A DNA stretch of 64,000 nucleotides from Mallotus nudiflorus. Its lineage: Eukaryota; Streptophyta; Magnoliopsida; Malpighiales; Euphorbiaceae. The stretch is taken from contig CANTUR010000460.1 in assembly GCA_947683625.1 (NCBI GenBank), forward strand, positions 3,153,001 to 3,217,000. The letters are read 5' to 3'. Every line of letters starts with the position of its first letter. The first letter of the stretch is position 1. Of the stretch, positions 34,061 through 46,870 are shown one piece after another. Under the pieces are notes generated by a model, which saw nothing but the letters and a program-made list of their open reading frames with translations, ran no database searches and was not told where the DNA came from. Made by a program: the position numbers and the translations under genes.

Positions 34061-34657
34061 CTGACTAGAAAACCTGAAAAGGCTAGTCAGATAAAAATTA
34101 AGACATTCCCACTGTTCAGAAAACCCGCAAAGGGCTGACAGGCAAAAATTAGGGAATAAATAAAAGAAAAAGGTCCCGTTGATTAGAAAACCTGCAAAGG
34201 GCTAGTCAGGAAAAAGTTAGGGAAATAAAATGCAAGCAAAAAATATTCAGTTAGAAAATCCAAAAGGACTAGTTAATAACAAGAGTTATGTCATGTGATG
34301 TAGTAAATGTACTCATTTTGGCCTTAATTAATGAATCTTATTAAAATTGAAATTTTTCTATAACATTGCATATTCTATCTTATTTATAATGCATAAGTAC
34401 CAGAAAGGAAAACATAATATAAAAGATTAAAATTAGCTATATAAGACCATTTTGCTTTAGTCGTGCCTCTGAGATTAATCATGTAAAACTTGAATCCTCT
34501 TATATCTAGAAAATTCGGGTGGCTCTGTAGCTTGTATCATGACCCAAATTTGAAAAGTAAAAATAAAAAGCCAGCTAAGTTGAAAACCCAAAAGAGCGGC
34601 TTAGGCAAAAGTTAGGGCATGCCTGCTAAATTGAAAACCCGAAAGGGCGGCTTAGGC
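34061..34657 (+). repeat. Array of six short hairpins after integrase
   Basis: Six units share a core near GAAAACCYGMAAAGGGC, and each is enclosed by its own complementary arms: CTGACTAG/CTAGTCAG (34061-34090), CTGTTCAG/CTGACAG (34112-34141), GATTAG/CTAGTC (34181-34208), AGTTAG/CTAGTT with wobbles (34249-34274), GCTAAG/CTTAGGC (34574-34606) and GCTAAA/TTAGGC (34625-34657). Arms change between units while pairing is mostly kept. Units 4 and 5 are about 300 bp apart, with AT-rich DNA between them. Confidence 0.75.
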
Positions 34658-34698
34658 AAAAGTTAAGGCATAAAAAAAATTCACTTAGGACCATCTAT

Positions 34699-36900
34699 TC
34701 ATCCAAGTCTAATTTTAAGAAAGGGAAATTTGAATTGAAATAGATCAGGATAAGAAGGTAGTATGACATAACTACAAATCAGAGATGACGATAGCCTGGA
34801 ATTAATCATCTCGGACTCTGCTATTAGGCCATGGGCTCCATCCTCTACTAGGGTCATCATGATGATAAGTATCTGAGGGTCTGACAGATGAAGTACTAAC
34901 GTTGTAGGGGTCGATGCCCAAGTCCACAAGTTACTGATGAAGCATCTCGTTCTCCCGCTCCAGATCCCTAGAATAACTCTGCACATATAGGAAACATCAT
35001 ATCATATGCATACTATGCATACATTTGCATAATAAGTGTATATGCTTACCTGCCAACTATTTGTGGCCTACATGGTAAATAACCTTTAAGACAAGGTGAG
35101 TTCGTGCAAATACTCTACCTATGTCTGGGGGACCTATTTTGTAAAGTAGTCTTAACATCAATACTAAGTGTACAGGTAATATAAGAAATAAGTCAGACAA
35201 ACTCACATAAGAAGTATCTACTGGAGAAAAGCTGGGGAGCTGAACATCACCGAAATGTATCTACTACTCAACTGAAGCCTGAACAGCAGGAGCCTAATAA
35301 AGCATGGATCTATTAGAAAGGAGAACATCACCAAAAATAATGCTAGCAAAGGTTCCCTTACAACTAGTCCCAACGTGCTAAGTATGCTATGCATGACCAA
35401 GTCTAGGCCCATGTACCTCAGGCATAATCTCAGGCTCAGGAGCAGTCTCAACCCCCTGAGTAGTCCCGGCCGCCTCTTCCATTACCTCGTCTGCAAAGGA
35501 GCCAATCTCCTCAAACTGCAAGAAAAAAAATAAGTGATTTAAAAACTCCAGAAGAGAAATGATTAGAAGTTACCTCAGTCTGGTCAGCAGGAACCTGCTC
35601 CAAGAGGTTCTCATGGATGAACTGCCAATAATGGCGAGATCGCTCAAGAAAAATAGTGGCATCGTATCCCTATAACGCCTTTCTCAACTTTAAACCTGTT
35701 AGATGAGAACTGTAAAGCATCGAGTGGGGGACAACAATAGGAATACGATGTCGGGAAGGTCTAGAGTGCTACCAGTATACTTGCTCTCCTAAATACCACA
35801 TCTAACAACCATAACCAGGGAGCAAAACCCTCATCTCCTCAAGTCATACTGCGACATCCATGAAATCATATCACTAGATGTCATCAACTCCCTCTAGCCA
35901 ATTAGAATAGATCTACAAAATCAAGATGAATTAAGTTTAACTTATATTAAGTCATGAAGTACTAATGATTTTATTTTCTTACCAGGTCCCACTCGATGGT
36001 GTTCAGCTGATCACAGTAGGTCTATAGAGTATACCTGACACTCACTAGACAGGAAGAGCCCCATCCCTATATTAGGGGGAGACTCATGTTAGAGTTGATA
36101 GCCTCAAAGCCATGAATTAGCCCAATCTCTATATGATAGTGCCTCTACAAATAGTGTCCAATCTGTAATACAAATAAGCCAATACAATAGATCCCCAGTT
36201 GAGTGTGACAACTCGGTTTAAGTCTCAAAAAGGGCTAAGAAGGGCAATGTTGACCTTATGACTAGTCTCGTAAAAGAGGGTCATGCCAAGCAATATCAGG
36301 AGAAAGCACCTTACCTTATGAGTAATCTGGCGAGGTGTGGTGGTAGGAAGGTGTTTGAATCCCTTAATTAATGATGAAAGAACAACGTTCTTCCAGTTCT
36401 TCCATACTGAGATAAATCTAATAAAGTCTCGCACATACTAACTCGTGCATGCTCAGGGAGACTATAGTAACTAATGTCAAAGGAAATAGGAGTCCTTTCG
36501 AAGGTGATCTTGGTGATCAATGAGAAACTCGTAGGCAAAATGGTCAACTCGCCTACACGAGTATAGAATGTGTGGGTGGTATCCATCCACCGCTCGATCA
36601 AAGTAAATAGCGAATAATGATCAGACCTTCCTCAAGCAGTTAGTAGCCCAAAAACAAATCATCTGAACCTGGAGGCCCAGACCAATTATGCAACATCCCC
36701 TGAAATAAACAGAACTGAGGGAATGTTACCTTATTACCGACGTCTATGCACCTCTAAAGGTGAAGGTAAGTTAAAGGAAGCACAGTAGAACCCTCTCCGA
36801 GTCCAAGGTTGTTCTGAGGAAAACAAAGAGGCACAATGGCCGGATCATTTAGAATCCTTACTCCTTTGTGTAGCCTGTGTTATGGGTTAGCCATAGGATC
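34699..36900 (-). pseudogene. Antisense gene with plant mobile domain in the Tat-type element
   Basis: Read on the minus strand, the 5' part (about 36900-36050) gives text typical of the plant mobile domain (PMD): ERWMDTTHTFYTRVGELTI, VRCFLLILLGMTLFYE and WGSIVLAYLYYRL. The 3' part ends with a polar, coiled-coil-like piece (SRDLERENEMLHQ). Good minus-strand splice signals are visible: intron 35982-35913 (CTG|GTAAG ... TTTTGTAG|AT), 35573-35516 (GAG|GTAAC ... TTGCAG|TTTG), a donor at about 35055 (GCAG|GTAAGC) with an acceptor near 34979 (GTGCAG|AG), and an acceptor TTATTTCAG near 36704. Antisense genes after pol are known in some Tat elements. PMD proteins occur both as host genes and inside transposons. 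Stops and shifts show decay. Confidence 0.72.
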
Positions 36901-37430
36901 TGACAGATCATGAATCGGACTTCGGATGAGCAAGAAATCAAAAGAAGAAAATCCAAGAAAAAAAAGAAAGAAATGGAGAGGTTCAAAAATAAAGAATATC
37001 ATTGAAAATAAAAGGGGAAGCTTCTTATAAATAGAAAATATTCATTTTGCTCCCTTGATTATGCATGCATTCAAAATTAAATTTTTCTTTGTAATTTCAT
37101 CCATAATTGCATCTTGATTAGGATTTGATTCCTAAATTAATTCATTCAACTCATGTCATCAATTAATGAATTATTATTAATTGCATCTATATTTAAGTTT
37201 GAATTTTATCTGTCGAGTATAGAATATAATTACATAATTCAATTTTGCATTTTTACATGCATCATTTTAAATAAAAATATTTCAAAATTTATTTCGTGTT
37301 ACACAATAGTTAAAACATAAATTTCAAAATTATCATGTTATGTGTTGCATAGTGGTCGTAATAGGAATTTCAAATTAAGTATGTTATGTGCTTCAATCAT
37401 AGATATAACATGAAAATTTTCAAACCTTTT
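36901..37430. other. Upstream region of the antisense gene, AT-rich
   Basis: Noncoding AT-rich DNA between the antisense gene and the second hairpin array. It would include the promoter of the antisense transcript. I see no defined motif. Confidence 0.45.
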
Positions 37431-37880
37431 ATCACTAGACACTACATAGTAGTTATAGTATCATTGCTAGACATTCCATAGGAACTATAGCATATTTTTC
37501 AAATCACGAATCGCTAAATGTTCCGTAAGGAATATAGCGAAATTTTAAATCACTGAATTGCTAGACATTCCACGAGAACTATAACACTTCTTTTAAATCA
37601 AGGCTCACTAGACGACTCATAGGGAATATAATGAGAATCATTGCATTGATTTTGTTAAAACATCCCACGGGGAATATAACGAAATCCATTATCACTAAAC
37701 GTCCCAAAAGGAATATAGTGTAGTTCACCAAACACTACACAGTAGTTAAGGCATTATTGCTAGACGTTCCACAAAAGCTATAGCATGTTCTCAAATCATG
37801 AAACACTAAACTTCCCATAAGGAATAGAGCAAAACTCACTTGCATATGTCTCACTAGATGTTCTACAGGAAATTTAGTGA
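37431..37880. repeat. Array of about eleven stem-covarying hairpins before the 3' LTR
   Basis: Units start at about 37431, 37464, 37511, 37558, 37604, 37651, 37690, 37725, 37757, 37802 and 37850. The type is TCGCTAAATGTTCCGTAAGG followed by AATATAGCGA. The outer arm pair varies in step: TCGCTA/TAGCGA (37511), TCACTA/TAGTGA (37850), TGCTA/TAGCA (37464, 37757), TTGTTA/TAACGA with a wobble (37651). The inner arms also pair (TTCC/GGAA, TCCC/GGGA, ACTAC/GTAGT). Units at 37558 and 37802 are degraded. Confidence 0.8.
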
Positions 37881-38040
37881 AGTATGCCAAACATAGCATC
37901 TTGCTTAAAATTACTCAGCAATTTAAGCATCAACAGGTCAATTAGGATACAATGAAGTACCCTAATTCTTTCTTTCAAAATTGTGTGCTACTATTGCTTT
38001 GCCGTAATTTGTCAAGTAAACAACAACAAAGGGGGGCAAC

Positions 38041-39105
38041 TATAAGCACATAATTTCGGGATGCAATTGTGCACGCGTGCGATGAAAGCCCCTATAATGA
38101 AAATCTAATTAAGAATTGATCTCTGGTGTTAAGTTTTATGATTTAAAGGACTAAATTGCAACATTTTATGGATTTAATTGCAAAATTGGTTTTTAGGGAT
38201 TTGATTGCAGAAATTAAAAACTTCCAATGACCTTTTTTGTAATTTAATTTAAAAAAATGATGAAAATTAGTCAGCCGACATTTAATGCCGATGGAATTAC
38301 GTAACCAATCAGCAGTACACAATACCAGTCGGCATTACACTATGTCAGTCGGCATTACAAGTTAAAAATCGGCATTCTGGAACGTTGATTTTTGCTAAAA
38401 AGTGATTTTTACTTTGATTTCGTGATTTTTTACACTGATTTTGTCATTTTTCAATTTTTTCATTGGTTCAAGACACTACGTGTCCCTGCATATGAGTCTT
38501 TGATTTTTTAAAACCCTATCACTCATCATCTAATTATCTTGATTTTGAAAATTCAAAAAATGAAATGCTGACTCTTAAGAGACTCCTGATCTCGCTCCCA
38601 ACTATTACACAACTTCACTTTGTGATCACAGGAGCTAGGGTTGCTAGGCTAGACTTTAAAAGCTGAGAGATAAAGTCTATGAGGAGGGGGAAAAAAAGCT
38701 GCGAGAAAACCCTAAAAAAAGAGCTGCGAAAAAACCCTAAAAAAAAGAGCTACGAAAAAAACCAGAGAGAATAAAAACCCTAATTAGCTACTGCAAAAAG
38801 GGAGTGAATTAAAAAACACAGACCTTCTACTGCAAGTGTCAAATTAACAAAAAATATGTTCTTTGCTTTTAAAGTCTAAAGAATCAAGAAAAAACAACAA
38901 AGTCAATCTCAAAACGATGACAATCCCAATTTGAGGGGCATTCAAACAACATTTGCATAGTATCTTCTACTCTTTTTTTCTTTTTTATTTTGATTTGATT
39001 TCTTTGTTTTATTTTTTGATTAATTCATTACTGATTAATTTTTTTATTTTGATTGATGTTCTGTGGTAGTCTAGAGATGAGGCTAGAAATATGTGATTTT
39101 GGGCA
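38041..39105 (+). repeat. 3' LTR of the Tat-type element, first part
   Basis: Follows a purine tract (AAAGGGGGGCAAC). It begins TATAAGCACATAATTTCGGG, against TGTAAACATCGAATTTCGGG in the 5' LTR. It is interrupted by LTR-B at 39106 and continues at 43094. Confidence 0.9.
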
Positions 39106-42100
39106 TGTCACGACCCAAACTAGGAGTCATGACCGGTGCTAGGGAACGGGAATTCTTTCGAATCCGGAACCCATAGCAAGCCTAAGAAAATAAAATCATA
39201 CAATAAATAAATAAAAAGTACGATATAATTAAAATTTTTTGAATCAATATATAAAATAAATTCTCCAAATCCTTTCATAAATGTATACATATTCGTACAA
39301 TGTTCAAATACAATTTTTTCAGAGTATACAATATCAAAATAATATAATATTCTTCCAATACAATAACACTACTACTGCAGTTTCTAGAATACAAATCAGA
39401 GTTCAGAATATACATTTGCATAAAATAGCTGGGACTGAAGAACACCGACGAGGAACTCTATAACTAAGGTCTGACGATATGGAATCTCCTGAAAAAAATT
39501 AATTGAGAGGGGTCAGACCTCACTGAGTGAATTATTATACTATATATACATACAATCTAAACCATAACAATCAGACATTATTATATATATGTATGTATAT
39601 ACACACAATTCACACGAATGTCAAACTCTGCTTTTATAAATATACTAAACGTAGAAAACGTTTGTTTTAATTCATGAAGGATCCATAGAACCCTAAATAA
39701 TAACAACCTCAAACAATCCCATCATTACTCTAGCCATACAGGCTCATTTGATTCCAAATAGAACACTTATTCCAATATGGACAGCAGACTGGCCCCGAGA
39801 CACTAGCTCTAGCAGTCTGGCTGTCAATGTGATTGGCCCCGAGACACTTAGTCAACCGAGCTCTAGCAATCACACTATCTATCACCTCACATCTCAATCA
39901 ACCCAATAGATTCATTCCACTATGGACAGTAGACTGGCCCCGAGACACTAAGTCGACCGAGCTCCAGCAGTCTGACTGTCAGTGTGATTGGCCCCGCAAT
40001 CACACTATCTAACATACCATTGATCTTAGTCAAATCAATTATAATCACTCAAAATTAACTCTCACTCAACCCTATTCTTTCACACCGGTACGTACACGGC
40101 CCTAGTGCTGCCCATTAGGAAGCACGTTCTATTGATATCCTTCACTTAAATAAATCATTTATTCTGAAAATAATTAATGTGCAACGACATTCATAATAAT
40201 AAAATCACCCATATATATATACCAAAAATATACCTAAAATATAGCCAGTATATTTCGGGTATATATACATGTCAAATAAAATATGAAATAAACTAAAGAT
40301 AAATCATTAATATGGTTAAAAACAATCTAAATGAGTAACAATAATATGACATGCATTTTCTTAAAAATATACTTAAATATACAAAATATATACCCTAAAT
40401 ACACAAATAATTTAATAAAATATTTATGTATAAATATTCATTTAAATATGTGTTTGTGTTTAACATATATTCACAAATATACTAAAAATGAACCTAATTA
40501 TCTAGCATGCATATATCAAAAATAAATCCTAAATATACCACTAATGTGTTAGATTTAATTTAATAATAAAATATGTATTTATTTGGAAATAAATCAAAAT
40601 ATACCAAAAATAAACTTAAAAATAATTTAAGTATAGGTTTATAATATAGCATGAAATTATTTAAGAATAAATCTAAATTATACTAATCATTTAATAAAAT
40701 AATTATGGTTCGATGCACATTAAAATCATGTATAAATATTAAATTATAACAAACATAAACCTAAATATCTAACATACATATATCAAAAATAAACTCTAAA
40801 TATACCAGTGATATATTAAATGTATATAGAAAATATACAAACATTTATATATCAAGATATACTAAAAATAAACCGAAAATATACCAAATCATATTATAAT
40901 TAAATTACTATTTAAACATATAATGAAAATAAAAATCCTAAGTCATGCATCCTATATGCAATGCATATATATACAGTATAATAACTCACATGTTAGCGCT
41001 CCACGAGACAAACTCGGCTGGCCTGATTCGTTAGGCCTAGGTCTCGGCGTAGCTAGACAAATAAATGACAACATGAAATCAGAATAAATTTAACGGAAAT
41101 TCTAAAGACTCGATCTAGAATTTTAGACACATAATTAGAATAGGAATTTGACCGGACATCACATTTTACGAGAATTCTACTGAAAATCCGATAGAACCTT
41201 GGTTGTAAAACGGACATCTCTCTACTCAAAGAGTAGAGCCGGTCCTGCAAGGAAAACACACTTCGGAATAACACCAAATTCACAACCACAATCCCTCGGT
41301 CGAACTCCAAACTACAATTTACCGACCGAGGTTCACAATTCACAAAATATACACAAAACACATTTAAATGTCATAAATACCAAAAATACCCTTGAATAAT
41401 CAAAATATAGTAAATCAGATATTTAAAATACTGAAAATAATTATTTCACTGATAATTATAATAAAAATCCAAATTTTAATAAAATATTATTAAAATTCAA
41501 CAAATTCTCAATAAATTCATAAAAAATCAACTAAAATACATTTTATAAATCTAAATTACATAATTAACCCTAAAACATACTAAAAATCAATAAAAACCCA
41601 ATTATTTACAAAAATAGTATATTATATATAATTTGAAAATAATTTACGATAAATAGTTTTAATTAGTTAAAAATACTAAAAATTTTTGGCAATCATTTTT
41701 ATAGCTCAAATAATTATTAAAACCAATTTAATTATATTTTTAGCCAATTTAGTGTAAAATTACCAAAATACCCCTATATATATAAATTTACTAAAATTAA
41801 TAAAAAATTCACCAAAAATAATATAATTACTCAAAACTAATTTTCTCAACATATATCTCAATAATATCAATAAATATACTCAATTAACCAATTAATTTCA
41901 ATTAAACACATAATTAACCCTATTTTTAAAAATTACATAAATTTAATAAATTCCAAATAAATATATAAAAATTCACAAAAATTACAAATAAATTTCTATA
42001 ATTCATTTAAACTCCTATAATCACCATAAAACACAATTTCATAATTTAATTAATTAATTTTCGAAAATTAAAAAATATTAATAAAATAATCAAAAATTCA

Positions 42101-43088
42101 CAAAAATTAAAATAAATTCTAAAAATTATAAAAAAATTACAGCATGTAGATTAGGCTTCCAGGAACAAATTTTGTGAATGAAGTTTTCATGAATCAATCA
42201 AATTGAAGCTAAAAAAAAATTGAAACCCAAAATGGCTGATTTGAAAAAATTGAAACCTAAACAATTCTAGATCAAATCAAGTGAAACAAAGCTTGGAATC
42301 ATACTCACCAGAGATCAAGGAGAAGATAGAGACCAATGGCGTCAAATTTGGTGGCCGAAAAGTGCTTGATCGGAGTTAGGAGCAACTTTCGGCCTCTTGA
42401 TGAAAATCCGGCCAAACAACGTCAGAAATAGGAGTTTTAAGTGATGGAAATGGTTGGAGGTGGAGGAGGAGGAAGGCTAAGGGGTATAGTAACAACAAAA
42501 AAATCAGCTTGAAAGTGGTTGGAAATGGTGGAATCCGTTTGGAAAGAAAAATGAAGGAGACAATGGCATTTTGATAATTTCTGCAAACTTGATAATTTTA
42601 ATAATAAATTATGTATATATGTATATATATATATCCACACTTATATTATAATATTATATATTCCCACGTACAAATAATACTCACCACACAAATATTTTAT
42701 TATATTTAATAATTTATACACTTAAAATTAATTAATTAATACAAAAAAAATTAAATAATAAAATTAAGAAAATTAATTAAGCTCTAATTAATTAAATAAA
42801 TACACATATATACATTTTATTTTAGCACTTTTATAATTATATATGAGTTCATGCAAATTCATAAAACTAGTCAAAATAAATAGTATTAAATTATTTACGT
42901 GTCAATTTCCCCGAAAATAAAATTCGCGGGAAAATTTTACGTAAAGTACTTAAAATAATGTAAAATAATTAAAATTAGCTTTTAAAAAATAACAACTCTT
43001 AAAAAAGTCATAAATATATACAAAAATTATTAACACTGCATATCCCGATGCAGTATAAAAATATTTAAAAAAAACTCAAGATATTACA
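39106..43088 (-). mobile_element. LTR-B: solo long LTR, reverse orientation
   Basis: Read on the minus strand it runs from TGTAATATC to GTCGTGACA. It is flanked by GGGCA at 39101-39105 and 43089-43093. The 5' Tat LTR has one uninterrupted GGACAGTGACC at the matching place (about 27104), which confirms the insertion. It matches LTR-A from end to end, including the splice-like signals, the structured motif (41161-41238) and the hairpin repeat (about 39779-40010, one unit shortened). There is no internal region. Confidence 0.9.
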
Positions 43089-43093
43089 GGGCA

Positions 43094-43559
43094 GTGACCA
43101 TTGGAAAAATCCATGGAATGCCATGGATTAAGATCTGTAAAACCCCCGTAGGATTTAAGATTTATGATTTTTGCGTTCTTTTAATTAGCTTTGGTTTTGG
43201 GTTGTAATTAATTTGATTTTAATTTCTACACAATAGTTTGTAATAGCCCCAATAGTGGAAAATAATAGAATTTTAATTCTTCGCACTAAAATTGATTTGT
43301 AATTTAGGTTCAATTAGATAAAAATCAATTAAAATCAATGATGGGTGTAGATTAATTTAGGGTTACATGTAAATTGATTTAGGTTTTTCTTAGAAAATCA
43401 CATAAACCTTGTGTTTAATCTAATTTTGTTATGATTTTTTGTTTGAGTTTTATTTTTTAATCTTTTAGTTCTTTGGGCCCCAAGCCCACGATAGGTCCAA
43501 ACCCACTAAATAAAAAATAGGCTTAAAAATGGTTTAGGTTAATTAATTAAAATCAATTT
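43094..43559 (+). repeat. 3' LTR of the Tat-type element, second part, truncated
   Basis: Matches the 5' LTR from about 27104 to 27557 and then stops at the LTR-D border. About 700 bp present in the 5' LTR have no counterpart. Confidence 0.88.
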
Positions 43560-46500
43560 TGTAATACCCTACGTTTTATTTAAATAAAAATAATCATTTA
43601 GTTTGCATTATTAGTAAATAATTTTAAATTATATTAAATAGTTGATAATTAGCTAGCTATATTATTATGTTAGGGTTATGTAATTATTACCTTAGTGAAT
43701 TATAATTCCTATAGTACTAACTATTATTTGATTATTTTGTAAATGTAAATTATTTTATATTAATCTTGTTATTTTAGGCCTACTATACGTAATACATATA
43801 TATATATATATATATAAAAAAGAGAAAGAAGAGCACTTACCTCCGGAAATCGAGACCTCCAAACCCAGCAGCATCTCCCTTCCTCCTTCTTCCCGTCACT
43901 ATCTCTGCTTCTCCTCTCCCTGTGCCACTCCATGACTGTCGGAAAACCTTCATCATTGTCGTGCCAGAGCTTTCAGGAGTGGTGCTACTGTTCTTCTTCT
44001 TCTTCTTCGCCTGGCAGCTTCTCTTCATCGCGCGACAGCCTGCATTTCCAGCTTCCTCCTAGCTCCGGTTCTTCTTTAATTGTGCTGCCTTCTGCCATGA
44101 CTTGCTGCTCCCTCAGCCTCCATTTTCGGTGGCAGTGAGCTTCCCCATTCCCTCCCTGTTTTCCCAGTTTAGTGGTGAGTGGTACTCACTCGATTCCTCC
44201 TCTCCTTCCTTGATCTTGATAATTTTGGTAGATTTGTTTAGTTAATTGATGTTGTTAGTGTTTAAGGAGGTTGATTCTGATTTTTGCAAATTTTTAGTGA
44301 ATTATTTGATTTTTCCAAATTTTTATTTGATATTTATTTGGTTTGTTTAATGATTATTTGGGTTTAATTAGTAATTAGGGTGATTGTTGTTAATTATTTT
44401 TTTGGGGTGTATTAATTTTATTAAAATTTTTAGGAATTATTGTGAATTTGGTAAAATTTTTGAATATTTTAGTAATATTTTGTTTATATCCGAAATTATT
44501 TGTAAAAATTATAAAATTTTGATAATTGAGGTTATTATTAAATGTTGTTAATTTTAGAACTTAAATTATAGTTTTTGTGATTTTTAAATTATTTTTATAA
44601 ATATTTTTAGGTTTATGTCAAATGTGAATTATTAGGTTAATTTATATTTTTAGAGGAAATTAGTAGTTATTTATAAGTTTAATTGATGTTAAGTTGATTA
44701 AGGTAGAGAAAATGATTTTTAGATATTTAAATAATTTTAAGGAATTTTTTTAGTACTAATAATACATTATGTAATTTATGTATTTAGGGGTAAAAATGTA
44801 ATTTTATGCAAATTATAGTTAAACATATATTTTAGTTAGTTTTATTAATATTTAAGAGGTTTAGAGGATTTTTATAAATTAATTGATATTTTTTAATTAA
44901 GTAATGTTAATTTTGAATATTAATTCCAAATATTATATATATTTATAATACATTATTTTGGTAACAAAAATTGAATATAAGGTTGTATTTAGCATGTTTG
45001 GTATAATGGTTTTAATTTAGGTTATAATTATACTTTGATAATGAAAAGCAAATTGAGTTGTTTAATTTTTGAATAATTGAGATTTTATATTTTTTCTAGT
45101 ATATATGTATGTGTAATATGTATTTTTGGAAAAATAAATGATATCATTTCTTGATGTTTTGTTGAGTTGTGATCTCGGTTGGGGCTAAGTATAGTTTTGG
45201 AAGCCCGACTCGAGTGTGTATGTCTGCGGTTATTAGAAGTACGTTTTCTATGCAATTTTGGCTCTACCTTTGGTAGAGAGATGTCCATTTTACAGAGGAG
45301 ACTCTGCCGAAATTTTGATAGATTTTCTCGTAAAACATGATATTCGTAATAATTTCTACTGTTAATTAGGTTTTATTCTGTCTATCATGTCTTGTCCGGG
45401 CTTCCTCGAGTCAACCTATTATTTCACTATTTTTGTTGATTTATTTGATTTCAATTCCATAGGCATGTTTTAAAATTGATTTGTTAATTTCTTTCTAGAG
45501 CATATCAGAGCAGAAGCCGTGAGATCGAGGCAGACGCATGGCCGTCAGCCTTCGCATTCATCTTGTGAGTCGATAATATGATCTGTGCATGTGTTTTATT
45601 TAAAGATGCATGCGTTCATATTTTTATGTTAATATTATATGATTTATTTAATTTAATGCTGCTATTTAAGGTTTAAAACGTATTTTATTTATTTAAAAAT
45701 CGATTTTGAGAAATTTTGGTAGAACGGGCTACCTGGTGGGCTTCACCAGGACCGTGTGCACATGGTAAAGATTGAGAGGTGGATCCAAATTATATATGAC
45801 TGGTGAATGTTAAACTGGGATGGGTGCCTCGGTGGAAGCCTTTGCTCTCGGGGACTGCCAGTGTTTAGAAGGTTAATAATGGACTGGGATGGGTGCCTCG
45901 GTTGATGCCTTAGCTCTCGGGGACTGCCAGTGTCATATATTTGGATTAAGTGAATGACTACGACTTGGTGCCTCAGTCGATGTCTTTGCTCTCGGGGACC
46001 GGTAATCTAGTTGGAATTAGTGGGCCTAGCTGGCCATTTAGATTTTTAGGTTTAGAGTTCTACCAAGATTTTTCAAAAGCTATACCTATACATTATAAAT
46101 TATTTTTACTATAAATATATATAGTTTTCAAAAAGTTTTTCAAACCATACAGCTCTTTTTATTGACTTACTCAGTGAGGTCTGATTCCCCTCAATTTATT
46201 TTTTTTCAGGAGCTTGGGAGTTCGACCTCAGACTACCTCCACGCTAGGTTTCTTCATCACCGACTATTTTATGTAGGTCATTATAAGTTGTACTGTTGTA
46301 TTATTCTAGGAAGCTGCAATAGTATATGTACTAAGAATTGTATAGCTTAATTATATTTGTGTAATTTATTTGTATGAACCACGCTTATGTATAATGATTT
46401 AAGTTTGACTTATAATATGTAACGCTGTAGCATATTTTTATTAAGCACTTGATTTTGTTTATTTATAAGAAAAATAAGTTTGATAATATGTTCTGTTATA

Positions 46501-46623
46501 AATTAAAGTTTAAAATTGGAAGGTTTACTTTTCTTTTCTTTTAGGCTTACTATGGGTTTCGGGGGCCTTATGCCTACCCATTCCCTAGTGCCGGTCATAT
46601 GGCCTCAGGTTCAAGTCGTGACA
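43560..46623 (+). mobile_element. LTR-D: 5' LTR of a further long-LTR gypsy-like element
   Basis: Begins TGTAATACCCTACG and ends AGTCGTGACA, followed three bases later by a Met-type primer-binding site. It is about 3.06 kb and only partly similar to LTR-A/B/C. The shared blocks are both ends, the splice-like sites (GT 44175, AG 45497-45498, GT 45565, AG 46208-46209, AG 46543-46544), the structured motif (45262-45336) and a repeat with CTCGG...CTCTCGGGG (about 45813-46010). The long LTR and Met primer site fit Tekay/Del-type chromoviruses, but no pol is present to confirm the lineage. A (TA)n run lies at 43797-43815. Confidence 0.82.
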
Positions 46624-46626
46624 AAG

Positions 46627-46639
46627 TTGGTATCAGAGC
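46627..46639 (+). other. Primer-binding site after LTR-D (Met tRNA type)
   Basis: TTGGTATCAGAGC is a near-perfect plant initiator-Met primer site, three bases after the LTR end. Confidence 0.92.
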
Positions 46640-46796
46640 ATAAGTTCAATTAATTATCCATGTCTATCTTTCTGTGTAACTACTGCAGCTTTAGGGTTGA
46701 TAATTGTCTTTGAGATGTTCTTATTTCTAATTCCACGTTGCATTAAATATTCTTACCCTATTTTGAATTCAATTTTCCTTCTCTTCTTTTCAGAAT

Positions 46797-46870
46797 GAGG
46801 TGTGTGCGTACCGACCCCGATGCCAATCCGACTCTTAGACTTGATGAGCAGTCTGTGCATGATGAGGAAG
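46797..46870 (+). pseudogene. Start of the gag of the LTR-D element, cut short
   Basis: An ATG opens a short reading (MRCVRTDPDANPTLRLDEQS). It then runs into copia gag text that matches SIRE-1 from about 11540. Only about 25 residues belong to the LTR-D element. I infer gag from its position; the sequence itself is too short to identify. Confidence 0.5.

Larger units (their letters stand above)
26030..43559 (+). mobile_element. Tat-type Ty3/gypsy retrotransposon with antisense gene, 3' LTR truncated
   Basis: The order is 5' LTR (26030-28261), primer-binding site, gag, protease with a G-patch-like motif, truncated reverse transcriptase, integrase, hairpin array, antisense plant-mobile-domain gene, second hairpin array, purine tract (GGGGGG before 38041) and 3' LTR (38041-39105 plus 43094-43559). 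The 3' LTR stops where its 5' partner reaches about 27557. LTR-D follows at once. The combination of integrase after reverse transcriptase, a GQGLGK motif in the polyprotein, and an antisense gene after pol points to the Tat/Ogre group. The element inserted in the SIRE-2 5' LTR after AATTG. Its right TSD is lost. Confidence 0.88.

Noticed and set aside
37431..37880. CRISPR-like array
   Set aside because: The regular spacing suggested it, but the repeated part is the palindromic unit itself with changing arms. There are no unique spacers, and the context is a plant retrotransposon.
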